A stretch of 48,776 nt of DNA from an uncultured Eubacteriales bacterium (GTDB lineage: Bacteria; Bacillota; Clostridia; Oscillospirales; Acutalibacteraceae). Position 1 is the first letter of the stretch; each line of letters starts with the position of its first letter. Positions 27,367 through 36,283 of this stretch are shown in pieces. The position numbers were made by a program, and so were the translations under genes. The stretch covers positions 1 through 48,776 of the forward strand of contig CAKUMQ010000016.1 of the NCBI GenBank assembly GCA_934667845.1, written 5' to 3'. A model generated the notes under the pieces. It saw only the letters and a list, made by a program, of their open reading frames with translations, was not told the origin of the DNA and did not search any database.

Positions 27367-28241
27367 GTATACGTTTCGGACCTGCCGGCAACGATGAATC
27401 GTTTGCGGCGGAGGGGCACCGCTCTACGCTGGAAGCGCCCGCGTGGCTGCAGGAAAAAGGGCTGACTGCCTATGAATACCAGTGCGGTCGCGGCGTGCGC
27501 ATCGGGGAGGATACGGCGCTGGCGCTCGGTGCAGAGGCGGCGCGCTGCGGAATCGCGCTGTCGCTTCACGCACCGTATTTTATTTCGCTGGCTTCTGCTG
27601 ACCCCGAAAAGCGGGAGAACAGCATCGGCTATATTCTGGACAGCGCCCGCGCCGTCGCGCTGATGGGCGGCACCCGCATCGTGGTGCATCCCGGCGGTCT
27701 GGGCGGGCGAAGCCGTGCCGAGGCGACGGAGATTGCCGTCGAAACGCTCACGCGGGCGCAGCGGGCGCTTGACGAGGCGGGACTTTTCGGGGTGCGTATC
27801 TGCCCCGAGACGATGGGCAAGATCAATCAGCTCGGCGATCTAAACGAGGTGCTGACCATGTGCCGCGTGGACGAGCGGTTTTGCCCGTGCATCGACTTTG
27901 GACACTTAAACAGCCGGACGCAGGGCGGCGTGAATTCCGCCGAGGCGTTTGCCGCGGTGGCGGATGCCATTGCCGATCGGCTCGGCGAGGAGCGCGGGCG
28001 GAATTTTCATGTGCATTTTTCCAAGATTCAGTATACGGCGGGCGGCGAAAAATGCCATCTCACCTTTGCCGACACCGTGTACGGACCGGAGCCGCAGCCG
28101 CTGATGGAGCTGATCGCCGCGCGGCAGCTCACGCCGTTTATCATCTGTGAATCGGCGGGTACACAGGCAAGCGATGCCCGCTGTCTGAAAACACTTTGGG
28201 AACAGGCGGAAAGCCGTCTGTCGAAGGAGGAAGTCAAATGA
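27363..28241 (+). CDS. endonuclease IV (Nfo)-like TIM-barrel protein
   Basis: 292 residues from GTG 27363. The metal-ligand positions of the AP endonuclease 2 family can be followed: H in SLHAPYF, H in VVHPGGL, E in ICPETMGK, D and H in CIDFGHLN, H residues in FHVHFSK and E in FIICESAG. Endonuclease IV cuts DNA at abasic sites using a trinuclear zinc centre; this is a divergent member, and the true AP endonuclease may be elsewhere. It overlaps yqeG upstream and the peptidase gene downstream by four bases each, forming a coupled three-gene unit. Confidence 0.8.
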   Translation: MSIRFGPAGNDESFAAEGHRSTLEAPAWLQEKGLTAYEYQCGRGVRIGEDTALALGAEAARCGIALSLHAPYFISLASADPEKRENSIGYILDSARAVALMGGTRIVVHPGGLGGRSRAEATEIAVETLTRAQRALDEAGLFGVRICPETMGKINQLGDLNEVLTMCRVDERFCPCIDFGHLNSRTQGGVNSAEAFAAVADAIADRLGEERGRNFHVHFSKIQYTAGGEKCHLTFADTVYGPEPQPLMELIAARQLTPFIICESAGTQASDARCLKTLWEQAESRLSKEEVK

Positions 28242-29308
28242 ATGCTGTGGAAAAAATACGTCAAAAATTGCCGGATGCCCACACGGCTGCTGTGGTCACC
28301 ACGCCGCATAACCGCCGGTATCTGACCGGATTCCCCTCGTCAGCCGGTATGGTCATCATCACGCCGCAGAGCGCGGCGTTTATGACCGATTCGCGCTATG
28401 CCGAGGCGGCGGGAAAGGCCATCCGCGACATGGAGGTGGAGTGCTATTCCCGTCCGACGGAGAGCCTTTCCGCCTATCTGAAGGCGCAGGATGTCCGCAC
28501 GCTGCTGGTCGAGTCGGAGCGGTCGGTGTCTTCGGTGCGCGCGCTGCGGGCGGCACTGCCCGAGCTGACCGTCGAGGACGACGACCGGCTGACCGACTGG
28601 CTCTCTGCCCTGCGGATGTGCAAGACGCCGCAGGAGCGGGACGCGATGGCGCGCGCACAGGCGCTCACCGACGCCGGATATCAGTATATTCTCGGGCGCA
28701 TCGCGGCGGGACGCACCGAGCGCGAGGTGGCGCTGGATCTCGAATTTTTCATCCGCCGGCAGGGCGCCGAGGGTGTGGCATTTGAGTTTATCGCCGTGTC
28801 GGGCACGAATTCCTCGCTGCCGCACGGCGTGCCGGGCGATCGTGTGATCGAAAAAGGCGATTTTGTCACGATGGATTTCGGCGCGCGCGTGGACGGCTAT
28901 TGCTCGGACATGACCCGCACCGTTGCCGTCGGCTCTGTCAGCGACCGCCAGCGCGAGGTGTATGACACCGTGCTGCGCGCCCAGCTGGCGGGTCTTGCCG
29001 CCGTCGGGCCCGGCGTGCCCTGCCGCGCCGCAGATGCTGCCGCGCGGAATGTGATCACCGAGGCGGGATACGGCAAGTATTTCGGTCACGGCACCGGTCA
29101 CGGCGTCGGCGTGCAGATCCACGAGCAGCCGAATCTGTCTCCCTCGACGCCGGAGACGACGCTGCTGGCGCCCGGCCATGTTGTCACGGTCGAGCCGGGC
29201 ATTTATCTGCCCGGTGAATTCGGCGTGCGTATAGAGGATATGGTGATTATTACCGAGACAGGCTGCGATAATTTCACCAAATCGCCGAAAGAACTGCAAA
29301 TTCTGTAA
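28238..29308 (+). CDS. M24B family Xaa-Pro aminopeptidase
   Basis: 356 residues from ATG 28238 (MNAVEKIRQKLPD), with AAGGAGGAA upstream inside the previous gene. The N-terminal creatinase-like domain (about 1-125) precedes the pita-bread catalytic domain. The five metal ligands are in MDFGARVDGYCSDMTRT (two Asp), GHGTGHGVG (His), VEPGIYLP (Glu) and VRIEDMVII (Glu). Cytosolic enzyme that removes N-terminal residues preceding proline. In many Firmicutes it lies directly upstream of efp, as here. Confidence 0.93.
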   Translation: MNAVEKIRQKLPDAHTAAVVTTPHNRRYLTGFPSSAGMVIITPQSAAFMTDSRYAEAAGKAIRDMEVECYSRPTESLSAYLKAQDVRTLLVESERSVSSVRALRAALPELTVEDDDRLTDWLSALRMCKTPQERDAMARAQALTDAGYQYILGRIAAGRTEREVALDLEFFIRRQGAEGVAFEFIAVSGTNSSLPHGVPGDRVIEKGDFVTMDFGARVDGYCSDMTRTVAVGSVSDRQREVYDTVLRAQLAGLAAVGPGVPCRAADAAARNVITEAGYGKYFGHGTGHGVGVQIHEQPNLSPSTPETTLLAPGHVVTVEPGIYLPGEFGVRIEDMVIITETGCDNFTKSPKELQIL

Positions 29309-29324
29309 AAATCTGAAATGCCCC

Positions 29325-29353
29325 TTGCAAAACAGGCGGGATTGCGGTAAAAT
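29325..29353 (+). promoter_or_regulatory. sigma-A promoter of efp
   Basis: TTGCAA (29325-29330), a 17-base spacer and TAAAAT (29348-29353), 43 bases before the efp start. Confidence 0.8.
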
Positions 29354-29395
29354 AAACTAGTCTAATTCTGTATTAAGCTATGGAGGATCTGCATT

Positions 29396-29953
29396 ATGAT
29401 TTCTGCGGGTGAATTTCGCAACGGCGTGACCTTTGAAGAGGACGGCAATGTGCTCCAGGTCGTGGAGTTTCAGCACGTGAAGCCCGGCAAGGGCGCGGCG
29501 TTTGTGCGCACCAAGACGAAAAATGTGATCACGGGTGCCGTGATCGAAAAGAGCTACAACCCCACCGCCAAATTCCCGGTGGCGTATGTGGAGCGCAAGG
29601 AGATGGAGTTCTCCTATGCCGACGGTGATCTCTACTACTTTATGGACGGCGAGACGTATGAGCTGATGCCCATTAACCGCTCGACGCTCGGCGACAACTT
29701 CAAGTTTGTCAAAGAGAATATGGTCTGCCGCATCATGTCCTACAAGGGCAAGGTGTTCGGTGTGGAGCCGCCCACGTTTGTGGAGCTTCAGGTGACCAAG
29801 ACCGATCCCGGCTTTAAGGGCGACACGGCGACCAACGCGACCAAACCGGCGACTCTGGAGACCGGCGCGGAGATCCGCGTGCCGCTGTTCATTGACGAGG
29901 GCGAGATGATCCGTGTGGATACCCGCACCGGCGAGTACATGGAGCGCGCCTGA
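29396..29953 (+). CDS. efp: translation elongation factor P
   Basis: 185 residues, three beta-barrel domains. The loop that reaches the peptidyl transferase centre is HVKPGKGAAFVR, with K32 at the tip, the type found in Bacillus/Clostridium EF-P. EF-P relieves ribosome stalling at polyproline. No genes for EpmA/EpmB-type modification are nearby. GGAGG lies upstream of the ATG. A CD1247-type gene follows after 30 bases and is probably cotranscribed. Confidence 0.97.
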   Translation: MISAGEFRNGVTFEEDGNVLQVVEFQHVKPGKGAAFVRTKTKNVITGAVIEKSYNPTAKFPVAYVERKEMEFSYADGDLYYFMDGETYELMPINRSTLGDNFKFVKENMVCRIMSYKGKVFGVEPPTFVELQVTKTDPGFKGDTATNATKPATLETGAEIRVPLFIDEGEMIRVDTRTGEYMERA

Positions 29954-29983
29954 GCAAACCGATCTGTAAAGGAGGTTATCATC

Positions 29984-30409
29984 ATGACGGTAACGGAAAA
30001 AGTGGCTTATCTCAAGGGCCTGGCTGAGGGACTGGACGTCAAGGCGGACACCAAAGAGGGCAAGCTCCTGGCGGCGATCATGGACGTTCTGTCGGATATG
30101 GCGCTGGATCTCGAGGATCTGGCGGACGACGTCACCGAGATGTCGGAGCATGTGGATGCGATCGACGAGGATCTTAACGACCTCGAAACCGATTTTTACG
30201 AGGACTATGACGACGAGGATGAGGACGAGGACGACGGCTTCTATGACGTCACCTGCCCGAACTGCGGCGAGGAGTTCTCTGTGGACGAGGAGACGCTGCT
30301 CGAGGGCAGCATCGCCTGCCCGAACTGCGGCGAAGACTTGGAGTTTGACCTCGACGAGTGCGACGGCGACTGCGGAAGCTGCGGCGAGGACTGCAAGGGA
30401 GAGGAATAA
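29984..30409 (+). CDS. CD1247-type acidic zinc-ribbon protein
   Basis: 141 residues. The N-terminal 60 residues (MTVTEKVAYLKGLAEGLDVK, then an acidic helix) match the CD1247 N-terminal domain of clostridia. A very acidic stretch (DEDEDEDDG) follows, then two CPNCGE knuckles (CPNCGEEFSVDEE and CPNCGEDLEFDL) that could bind one zinc, and a second Cys-rich tail (CDGDCGSCGEDC). The function of the family is unknown. Its recurrent position next to efp in Clostridia suggests a link to translation, which is inference. AAAGGAGG precedes the ATG and a strong terminator follows. Confidence 0.8.
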   Translation: MTVTEKVAYLKGLAEGLDVKADTKEGKLLAAIMDVLSDMALDLEDLADDVTEMSEHVDAIDEDLNDLETDFYEDYDDEDEDEDDGFYDVTCPNCGEEFSVDEETLLEGSIACPNCGEDLEFDLDECDGDCGSCGEDCKGEE

Positions 30410-30440
30410 GCGATCCTTTTCCTGACGGAAAGACGAAAAG

Positions 30441-30475
30441 CGCCTGCGGATCCATGTGATCCGCAGGCGTTTTTT
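30441..30475. terminator. terminator between efp-CD1247 unit and tspO (probably bidirectional)
   Basis: A 12-bp stem (30441-30452 with 30458-30469) followed by TTTTTT in plus sense. In minus sense it is followed by CTTTTCG, so it may also end the convergent tspO transcript. Confidence 0.88.
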
Positions 30476-30969
30476 CAGCTGTTGAGCAGATAAAAGCCCA
30501 GATTCAGATATGCCGCAAACAGGCACCATGCCAGATAGGGGAGCAGCAAAAAGGCGGCAGTCGGGCGGATCGCATAAAACCGGCGGATCGTCAGCACGAT
30601 CAGAGCGATCAGCAAAAGCAGCCAAAGCAGGGCAAGCAAACGCAGCGACAGGCGGAAAAAGAGCAGCGGCCACAGCGCGTTGACGATCAGCTGAATACGG
30701 TACAGCCGCAGGGCGGGCGCCGCGTCGGCATCCTCACTTTTGCCGATCATCCAGGCGGCCGTACCCATCAGAATATACAGAATCGTCCACACGACCGGAA
30801 ACACCCAGCCCGGCGGCGTCAGCGGCGGCTTGACCAATACACCGTCAAAGCCCGCCGTGCCGCCGATCAGCCCGCCGACGGCGCCGACGAGCAGGGCGAT
30901 CAGCACCGAGCGGAGCAGGTCGAAAACGGAAGCGGATGCGGCTTGCTTTTGTGCAGACAAGATGACCAC
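30475..30969 (-). CDS. tspO: TspO/MBR-family membrane protein
   Basis: 164 residues from GTG 30969 (a TTG three codons later, closer to ideal spacing from AAGGCGG, is an alternative). There are five predicted transmembrane helices, with the family landmarks KPPLTPPGWVFPVVWTILY between helices 1 and 2, WPLLFF in helix 3 and AAYLNLGFY in helix 5. TspO proteins bind porphyrins and modulate stress or tetrapyrrole responses. It is convergent with the CD1247-type gene and divergent from the TerB operon. No clear own promoter was identified. Confidence 0.9.
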   Translation of the reverse strand: MVILSAQKQAASASVFDLLRSVLIALLVGAVGGLIGGTAGFDGVLVKPPLTPPGWVFPVVWTILYILMGTAAWMIGKSEDADAAPALRLYRIQLIVNALWPLLFFRLSLRLLALLWLLLLIALIVLTIRRFYAIRPTAAFLLLPYLAWCLFAAYLNLGFYLLNS

Positions 30970-31062
30970 CGCCTTTTTTGTGATGGTATATGGATATGTG
31001 CCGTGCGTCGCGTTTATGCCGTCGGTTTTTCAAAGGAAAATAAACAAATGTTCGGAAAACAG

Positions 31063-31091
31063 TTGCAACCCGCGAAAACATTTGCTATAAT
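31063..31091 (+). promoter_or_regulatory. sigma-A promoter of the TerB-BrxD-helicase operon
   Basis: TTGCAA (31063-31068), a 17-base spacer and TATAAT (31086-31091), 29 bases before the GTG start. Confidence 0.88.
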
Positions 31092-31120
31092 AGAGAAAAA
31101 GGCGGGAGGTGAGGAAAAAC

Positions 31121-32635
31121 GTGGATATTGATCAGCTGATTCAAAAAATTGTCTCTCATGCGGTCACGGAGGGAAAAAAGACGGTGCTCGAGCAGTTATA
31201 TCGCGACGAGAAGATCTTAAAGCCGGCATCAAAGCTGCCGCGGTATCTGCCGGAGGTCTACCGGCAGATGGCTGCCCTTGCCACGGATCGGGAGGCGATC
31301 TTCCGGTCGGAGGCATGGATCTTCTGCCGACAGGGACAGTTTATGGCGGAGCATACGGAGGAAGAGGGCGACCTCCAAACGCCGTTTTCCTGCTTTTTTC
31401 CCACTTATCGCCTGATGAATCCGGCACAGCTGCGGGCATATTTCACCTGGCGGACAAAGCTGCGGCAGGGAATCTATGAGCCGGTTTCGACCTCATATGC
31501 CTTTGTGTACATTTACGAGCTGCTCAATCAGATCGGCGTCGCCGATCCGGCGGACGGCTTTGAAAAGCTGCGGCGATTCCGGGAGAATTATGCACCGATC
31601 GACCCGAGCATCGAGCGCTATCTGACCACATGGATGCGGGATTACCGCATTTACTACGGGCTTTTGCCGGATGAATCCGCTGCGGAGGACGACGGCGCGC
31701 TGACGGCGCTCATGCATGCCGCCGATACGCCGGACGATACGCTGTTTTCGGCGATCTGCCGTTTCTCCTCCTATGATTTTTGCCGCTCCCGCGCCTACAA
31801 AGCGCACCCGAAGGAATGCGCCGCACTTTTGTGCCGGGTCTACCGCGATTTTGCCGCATTTTGTGACACCCACCGCAAGCGGTCACTGTTTGAACGCCTG
31901 TTCGGAGCCAAGGTGATGATGTCCTATCCGATGTTCCGCAGTGCGGTATTCTGGGAGCGCGGCAGTCAGCCGGATCGCACGGTGAAATGCGGCGAGCGGG
32001 AGGAATACACCTGCAAAAACGGGTTGTGGAGCCGCACCGGCTATGTCGACAAGCCGGATAAGAACCGCGAGCTGGGGCGCATGGTCAAGGCGGTGGACTG
32101 CCACCTGCGCGAGGTGTATTCCCTGCCGCCGCTCACCCTGCCCGACGGGGTGTCCAAGCAGTTTTGCGCGCTGATCGCGCGCGACGCGGCAGAGGTCATC
32201 GTCATCAAGCCGCCGGTGCCGGAGATGGTGTTCGACCTGTCCAAGCTCAGCCGGATCCGCCGGGCGGCGGATGAGACGCGGGACAGCCTGTTGGTTGACG
32301 ACACACAGGAACCGGCAGAAGCGGAGACGGCAAAACCGGAAGAGCCGCCGACGGGGGCGCCGGCAGAGAAATTGCCCGCAGAGCCGCCGCCCGCCGCTGC
32401 GCAGAGCGAAGCCGGGCTGACAGAACAGGAGCAGCGCTTTCTGCGTGCATTGCTGTCGGGCATGTCCGCCGCGGCAGCCGGACGCGAGGCGGGCGGATTT
32501 CCCGCACTTTTGGCGGATGCCGTCAACGAAAAGCTATATGATGAATTTGCGGACACCGTACTCGGCGTTGAGGACGGCGAGCCGGTGATTCTTCCGGATT
32601 ACCGGGAGGAGCTGGAAAGGATGGTTGCCCCATGA
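31121..32635 (+). CDS. TerB-N/TerB-C domain protein
   Basis: 504 residues from GTG 31121, with GGGAGGTGAGG upstream. The TerB-N domain (about 45-235) contains SCFFPTYRLMNPAQLRAYFTWRTK and the FVYIYELLNQIG helix, both typical of that domain. A central region has paired cysteines (KCGEREEYTCKNG). Near residue 370 PEMVFDLSKLSRIRRAADET leads into a TerB-C domain, interrupted by a Pro/Glu/Ala-rich linker (about 393-430) and ending VLGVEDGEPVILPDYREEL. These domains occur in tellurite/stress and DNA-processing gene neighbourhoods. There is no catalytic motif, so it may be a scaffold or sensor. It overlaps the ATPase gene by four bases (ATGA). Confidence 0.82.
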   Translation: MDIDQLIQKIVSHAVTEGKKTVLEQLYRDEKILKPASKLPRYLPEVYRQMAALATDREAIFRSEAWIFCRQGQFMAEHTEEEGDLQTPFSCFFPTYRLMNPAQLRAYFTWRTKLRQGIYEPVSTSYAFVYIYELLNQIGVADPADGFEKLRRFRENYAPIDPSIERYLTTWMRDYRIYYGLLPDESAAEDDGALTALMHAADTPDDTLFSAICRFSSYDFCRSRAYKAHPKECAALLCRVYRDFAAFCDTHRKRSLFERLFGAKVMMSYPMFRSAVFWERGSQPDRTVKCGEREEYTCKNGLWSRTGYVDKPDKNRELGRMVKAVDCHLREVYSLPPLTLPDGVSKQFCALIARDAAEVIVIKPPVPEMVFDLSKLSRIRRAADETRDSLLVDDTQEPAEAETAKPEEPPTGAPAEKLPAEPPPAAAQSEAGLTEQEQRFLRALLSGMSAAAAGREAGGFPALLADAVNEKLYDEFADTVLGVEDGEPVILPDYREELERMVAP

Positions 32636-33933
32636 AGATTCCCAAACGCATCGCTTCGGCGGTGATCCATTCCCTGAAGGGCGGCGTCGTGCCGCGCATC
32701 GGCCTGCCGTATATCACGGTCGGGCGGGAGCGGGAGATCCGCGCCCTGCTGCACGATGTGGACATAGTCGCCGAGGGCGGCGCGTCGTTTCGGTTTATCG
32801 TCGGCAAATACGGCAGCGGCAAGAGTTTTCTGCTGCAGACCATCCGCGGTCACGCCATGGATCGCGGCTTTGTCGTGGCGGATGCCGACCTGTCGCCGGA
32901 GCGGCGGCTGCAGGGGACGAAAGGGCAGGGGCTTGCCACCTATCGCGAGCTGATGCGCAATCTCTCCACCCGTACCTGCCCCGAGGGCGGGGCGCTGCCG
33001 CAGGTGCTGGACCGCTGGATCAGCACTGTGCAGAGCGAGGTGACAAAAAGCGGAATTCTGCCGGACGACCCGCGTTTTCCGCAGGCGGTCGAGCAGCAGA
33101 TCTACGGCGTGATCCGCTCGATGAACGATATGGTGCACGGCTTTGATTTTGCCCGCCTGCTGACGGCGTATTACCGCTCGTATGTCGACGGCGACGACGA
33201 ACAGAAAGCGCGGGTCATTCGCTGGTTCCGCGGCGAATATGCCACAAAGTCGGAGGCAAAGGCGGATCTGTCGGTCAATATGGTGATCTCCGATGAGGAC
33301 TGGTATGACTATATAAAGCTGTTTGCCGTCTTTTTGAAAAAAGCGGGCTACAGCGGGCTGTTTTTGATGATCGACGAGCTGGTGAACATTTACAAGATTC
33401 CGAACAGCATCACGCGGCAGTATAACTATGAAAAGCTGCTGACTATATACAACGACACCTTGCAGGGGCGGGCGCAGTATCTCGGCATACTGATGGGCGG
33501 CACGCCGCAGTGCGTCGAGGATACCCGCCGTGGCGTGTACAGCTACGAGGCGCTGCGCTCTCGCTTGGCGGAGGGGCGGTTTTCCGGCGAGGGGCGGCAG
33601 GATATGTTAGCGCCTGTGATCCGGCTGCTGCCGCTGACAAATGAGGAGCTGCTGATCCTGACCGAAAAGCTGGCGGAGATTCACGCGGAGCTGTTTGACT
33701 ATCCGTGCGTGCTGACAGAAGCGGACCGCATCCGCTTTCTGCGGATCGAGGGCAGCCGCGTGGGTGCGTCGCAGCAGCTGACGCCGCGCGAGGTCATCCG
33801 CGACTTTATTGAGCTGCTGGACATTGTGGCACAGGATCCGCAGGCGGATATTGCTGCCATTTTGCAGGCGGAGGATTTTGCGGCGCCGCCGCCTCCGGCT
33901 GAAGAGGAAGCGTTTGCGGAGTTTGAGATCTGA
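32632..33933 (+). CDS. BrxD-like (DUF2791) P-loop ATPase
   Basis: 433 residues. Walker A GKYGSGKS is at 58-65, preceded by the family-typical VGREREIRALL and followed by a long helical region. Walker B is in GLFLMIDELVNIYK (D248/E249). GILMGGTPQCVEDTRRGVYSYEALRSRL and QQLTPREVIRDFIELLD also fit DUF2791, the ATP-binding domain of BREX BrxC/BrxD. An acidic, Pro/Ala-rich tail ends the protein. In BREX type 2 a BrxD gene sits beside a helicase gene, as here, but no methyltransferase, PglZ or other BREX core gene is nearby. The start overlaps the TerB gene, ensuring coupled translation. Confidence 0.85.
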   Translation: MKIPKRIASAVIHSLKGGVVPRIGLPYITVGREREIRALLHDVDIVAEGGASFRFIVGKYGSGKSFLLQTIRGHAMDRGFVVADADLSPERRLQGTKGQGLATYRELMRNLSTRTCPEGGALPQVLDRWISTVQSEVTKSGILPDDPRFPQAVEQQIYGVIRSMNDMVHGFDFARLLTAYYRSYVDGDDEQKARVIRWFRGEYATKSEAKADLSVNMVISDEDWYDYIKLFAVFLKKAGYSGLFLMIDELVNIYKIPNSITRQYNYEKLLTIYNDTLQGRAQYLGILMGGTPQCVEDTRRGVYSYEALRSRLAEGRFSGEGRQDMLAPVIRLLPLTNEELLILTEKLAEIHAELFDYPCVLTEADRIRFLRIEGSRVGASQQLTPREVIRDFIELLDIVAQDPQADIAAILQAEDFAAPPPPAEEEAFAEFEI

Positions 33934-33945
33934 TGGGGGAGAGCT

Positions 33946-36192
33946 ATGGGCACATTTGAACGCTATGCCCCGTTTGTGCGCGATTATATCTATCAAAACG
34001 GCTGGGAATCCCTGCGCGCTGTTCAGGTGGCGGCGGCCGATGTGCTGTTTCACACCGACGACCACCTGCTGCTGACCGCATCGACGGCGTCGGGCAAGAC
34101 CGAAGCGGCGTTTTTTCCGATCCTGACATTGTTTTCCGAGGATCCGCCGCGCTCGGTCGGTGCTTTGTATATCGGCCCGCTGAAGGCGCTGATCAACGAT
34201 CAGTTCCAGCGGCTGAACGCGCTATGCGAGGAGGCGCACATTCCCGTCTGGCACTGGCACGGCGATGTGGCGCAGTCGCATAAGGAGCGGCTGCTCAGAT
34301 CCCCGTCCGGCATTTTGCAGATCACGCCGGAATCGCTCGAGGCGCTGCTGCTGCATAAGCACGCGGCGGTCACCCGCCTGTTCGGCGATCTGCGGTTTAT
34401 TGTCATCGACGAGGTGCATTCTCTGCTTCGCGGAGACCGGGGCGGACAGACGCTTTGCCTGATCGAGCGGCTCTGCCGTCTTTCCGGTGCCGATCCGCGC
34501 CGCATCGGGCTTTCCGCCACGATCGGCGACCCGCAGCGCACGGCGGAGCTTTTGGCGGCGGGAACCGGACGGCGCACCGCCGTGCCGAGAGTCGAAGAGC
34601 GGGGCATCCGCTGGCGGCTGTCGATGGAGCACTTTTTTGTGCAGGGACCGCAGGCGGGCGAGGAGAAAGCAGGAGCGGCGGCAAACGGCTCAGCCGAGTC
34701 GCTCGACGCGGAGACCGACACGCCGCCCGCCTATGCCGATCCCGGCTACGGGTATATTTTCGCCCATACGCGCGGGAAAAAGTGCCTCGTGTTTGTGAAC
34801 TCACGCGAGGAATGCGAGGCGGTGACGACATCGCTGCGGCAATACTGCGAAGCGCAGCATGAGCCGGATCGCTTTATGATCCACCACGGCAATCTGTCCG
34901 CGTCCTATCGCGAAACGGCGGAGTCGGCGATGAAGGACGAGGAGCGCTGCATGACCACCGTGACGACGGCGACGCTGGAGCTGGGCATTGATATCGGGCG
35001 GCTCGAGCGGGCGTTTCAGGTGGATGCGCCGTTCACCGTGTCGTCGTTTTTGCAGCGTATGGGGCGCACCGGACGGCGGGAACAGCCGCCAGAGATGTGG
35101 TTTGTCATGCGGGAGGAGCCGCCCGAGCCGCGGTCGCTGCTCGCCGACACCGTGCCGTGGAAGCTGCTGCAGGGAATCGCGCTCGTGCAGCTCTACCGCG
35201 AGGAAAAATGGGTCGAGCCGCAGCGGCTGGACCGCCTGCCGTACAGCCTTTTATTCCACCAGACGATGGCGACGCTTGCCTCGGAGGGGGAGATGAGTCC
35301 GGCGGCGCTGGCCAAGCGGGTGCTGTGCCTGTCCTGCTTCCGCCGCATCACGCAGGAGGACTTCCGGCTGCTTCTGCGCCACCTTTTGGAGGCGGAGCAG
35401 ATCCAGCGCACCGAGGAAGGCGGGCTGATCGTGGGGCTTGCCGGTGAGCGGCTGATCAATTCCCATAAATTCTATGCGGTGTTTCAGGAAAACGAGGAAT
35501 ACACCGTGCGCTGGGGCTCGCAGGAGCTGGGCACGATCGTGTCGCCTCCGCCGGTCGGCGAAAAGCTCGCGCTGGCAGGGCAGGTGTGGATCGTTGAGGA
35601 GATCGACCACAAACGCCGCCTGGTCTACTGCGAAGAGGTGCGCGGCAAGGTACCTGCCTATTTCGGGCAGTGTCCGGGCGATATCCATACGAAGATCTTG
35701 CTGCGCATGCGGCAGGTGCTTGACGAGGAGCAGTCCTATCCCTATGTGATGAAAAATGCCGCTGCCCGGCTTGCGCAGGCGCGCCGCACGGCGGCGCTGT
35801 CCGGGCTGACCAAAAAGCCGCTCATCTGCGTCGGCGGGGAGATGTGGTGTCTGTTCCCGTGGCTCGGAACCTATGCCTTTCTTGCGCTCGAGCGGTTTTT
35901 GCGGCTGCGCTGCGGTGAGCGGCTCTCGCTCTCGGGCATGGATTCCTGCCGGCCCTATTTTTTGCAATTTAAAATGAAAGCGGATGCCGATACATTTTTT
36001 GCCGTGCTCGCCGACGAGCTGTCCCGTCCGCTCGATCCGATGGAGCTTCTGTATCCGAACGAGCTGCCGCTGTTTGAAAAATATGATGAATTCGTACCGC
36101 CCGAGCTGGTGCGCAAGGGCTTTGCCTGCGGTGTGCTGGACATTGACGGCATGCGCGCCCGCGTGGCGGAATGGACGGCGCAGGACAAATAG
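33946..36192 (+). CDS. Lhr/BrxH-like superfamily II DEAD/DEAH helicase
   Basis: 748 residues. Motif I TASGKTEAAF (from 47), motif Ia GPLKALINDQ, motif II DEVH (155-158), motif III LSATIGD, and in RecA domain 2 motif V-like TTATLELGIDIG and motif VI QRMGRTGRR (from 370). The overall pattern is that of Lhr-type helicases and the BREX-associated BrxHI group. After the helicase core come a winged-helix-like region and a C-terminal domain without known motifs. It would translocate on DNA or RNA using ATP. It follows the ATPase gene by 12 bases with GGGGGAG as ribosome binding site. No terminator is evident after the stop. Confidence 0.88.
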   Translation: MGTFERYAPFVRDYIYQNGWESLRAVQVAAADVLFHTDDHLLLTASTASGKTEAAFFPILTLFSEDPPRSVGALYIGPLKALINDQFQRLNALCEEAHIPVWHWHGDVAQSHKERLLRSPSGILQITPESLEALLLHKHAAVTRLFGDLRFIVIDEVHSLLRGDRGGQTLCLIERLCRLSGADPRRIGLSATIGDPQRTAELLAAGTGRRTAVPRVEERGIRWRLSMEHFFVQGPQAGEEKAGAAANGSAESLDAETDTPPAYADPGYGYIFAHTRGKKCLVFVNSREECEAVTTSLRQYCEAQHEPDRFMIHHGNLSASYRETAESAMKDEERCMTTVTTATLELGIDIGRLERAFQVDAPFTVSSFLQRMGRTGRREQPPEMWFVMREEPPEPRSLLADTVPWKLLQGIALVQLYREEKWVEPQRLDRLPYSLLFHQTMATLASEGEMSPAALAKRVLCLSCFRRITQEDFRLLLRHLLEAEQIQRTEEGGLIVGLAGERLINSHKFYAVFQENEEYTVRWGSQELGTIVSPPPVGEKLALAGQVWIVEEIDHKRRLVYCEEVRGKVPAYFGQCPGDIHTKILLRMRQVLDEEQSYPYVMKNAAARLAQARRTAALSGLTKKPLICVGGEMWCLFPWLGTYAFLALERFLRLRCGERLSLSGMDSCRPYFLQFKMKADADTFFAVLADELSRPLDPMELLYPNELPLFEKYDEFVPPELVRKGFACGVLDIDGMRARVAEWTAQDK

Positions 36193-36283
36193 ACATTATC
36201 CCTTTTGCGGAATAATCGGCAGGGAATGCGGCATACTACCCGTGGGTCTTGTGTAGACCCGCAAAAAAGGAGTGTGGACCCGA

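Noticed and set aside
31063..36192. Calling the TerB-ATPase-helicase operon a BREX system
   Set aside because: No PglX-type methyltransferase, PglZ, BrxA, BrxB or BrxL is nearby. Only BrxD- and BrxH-like components are present, so the BREX name would be misleading.
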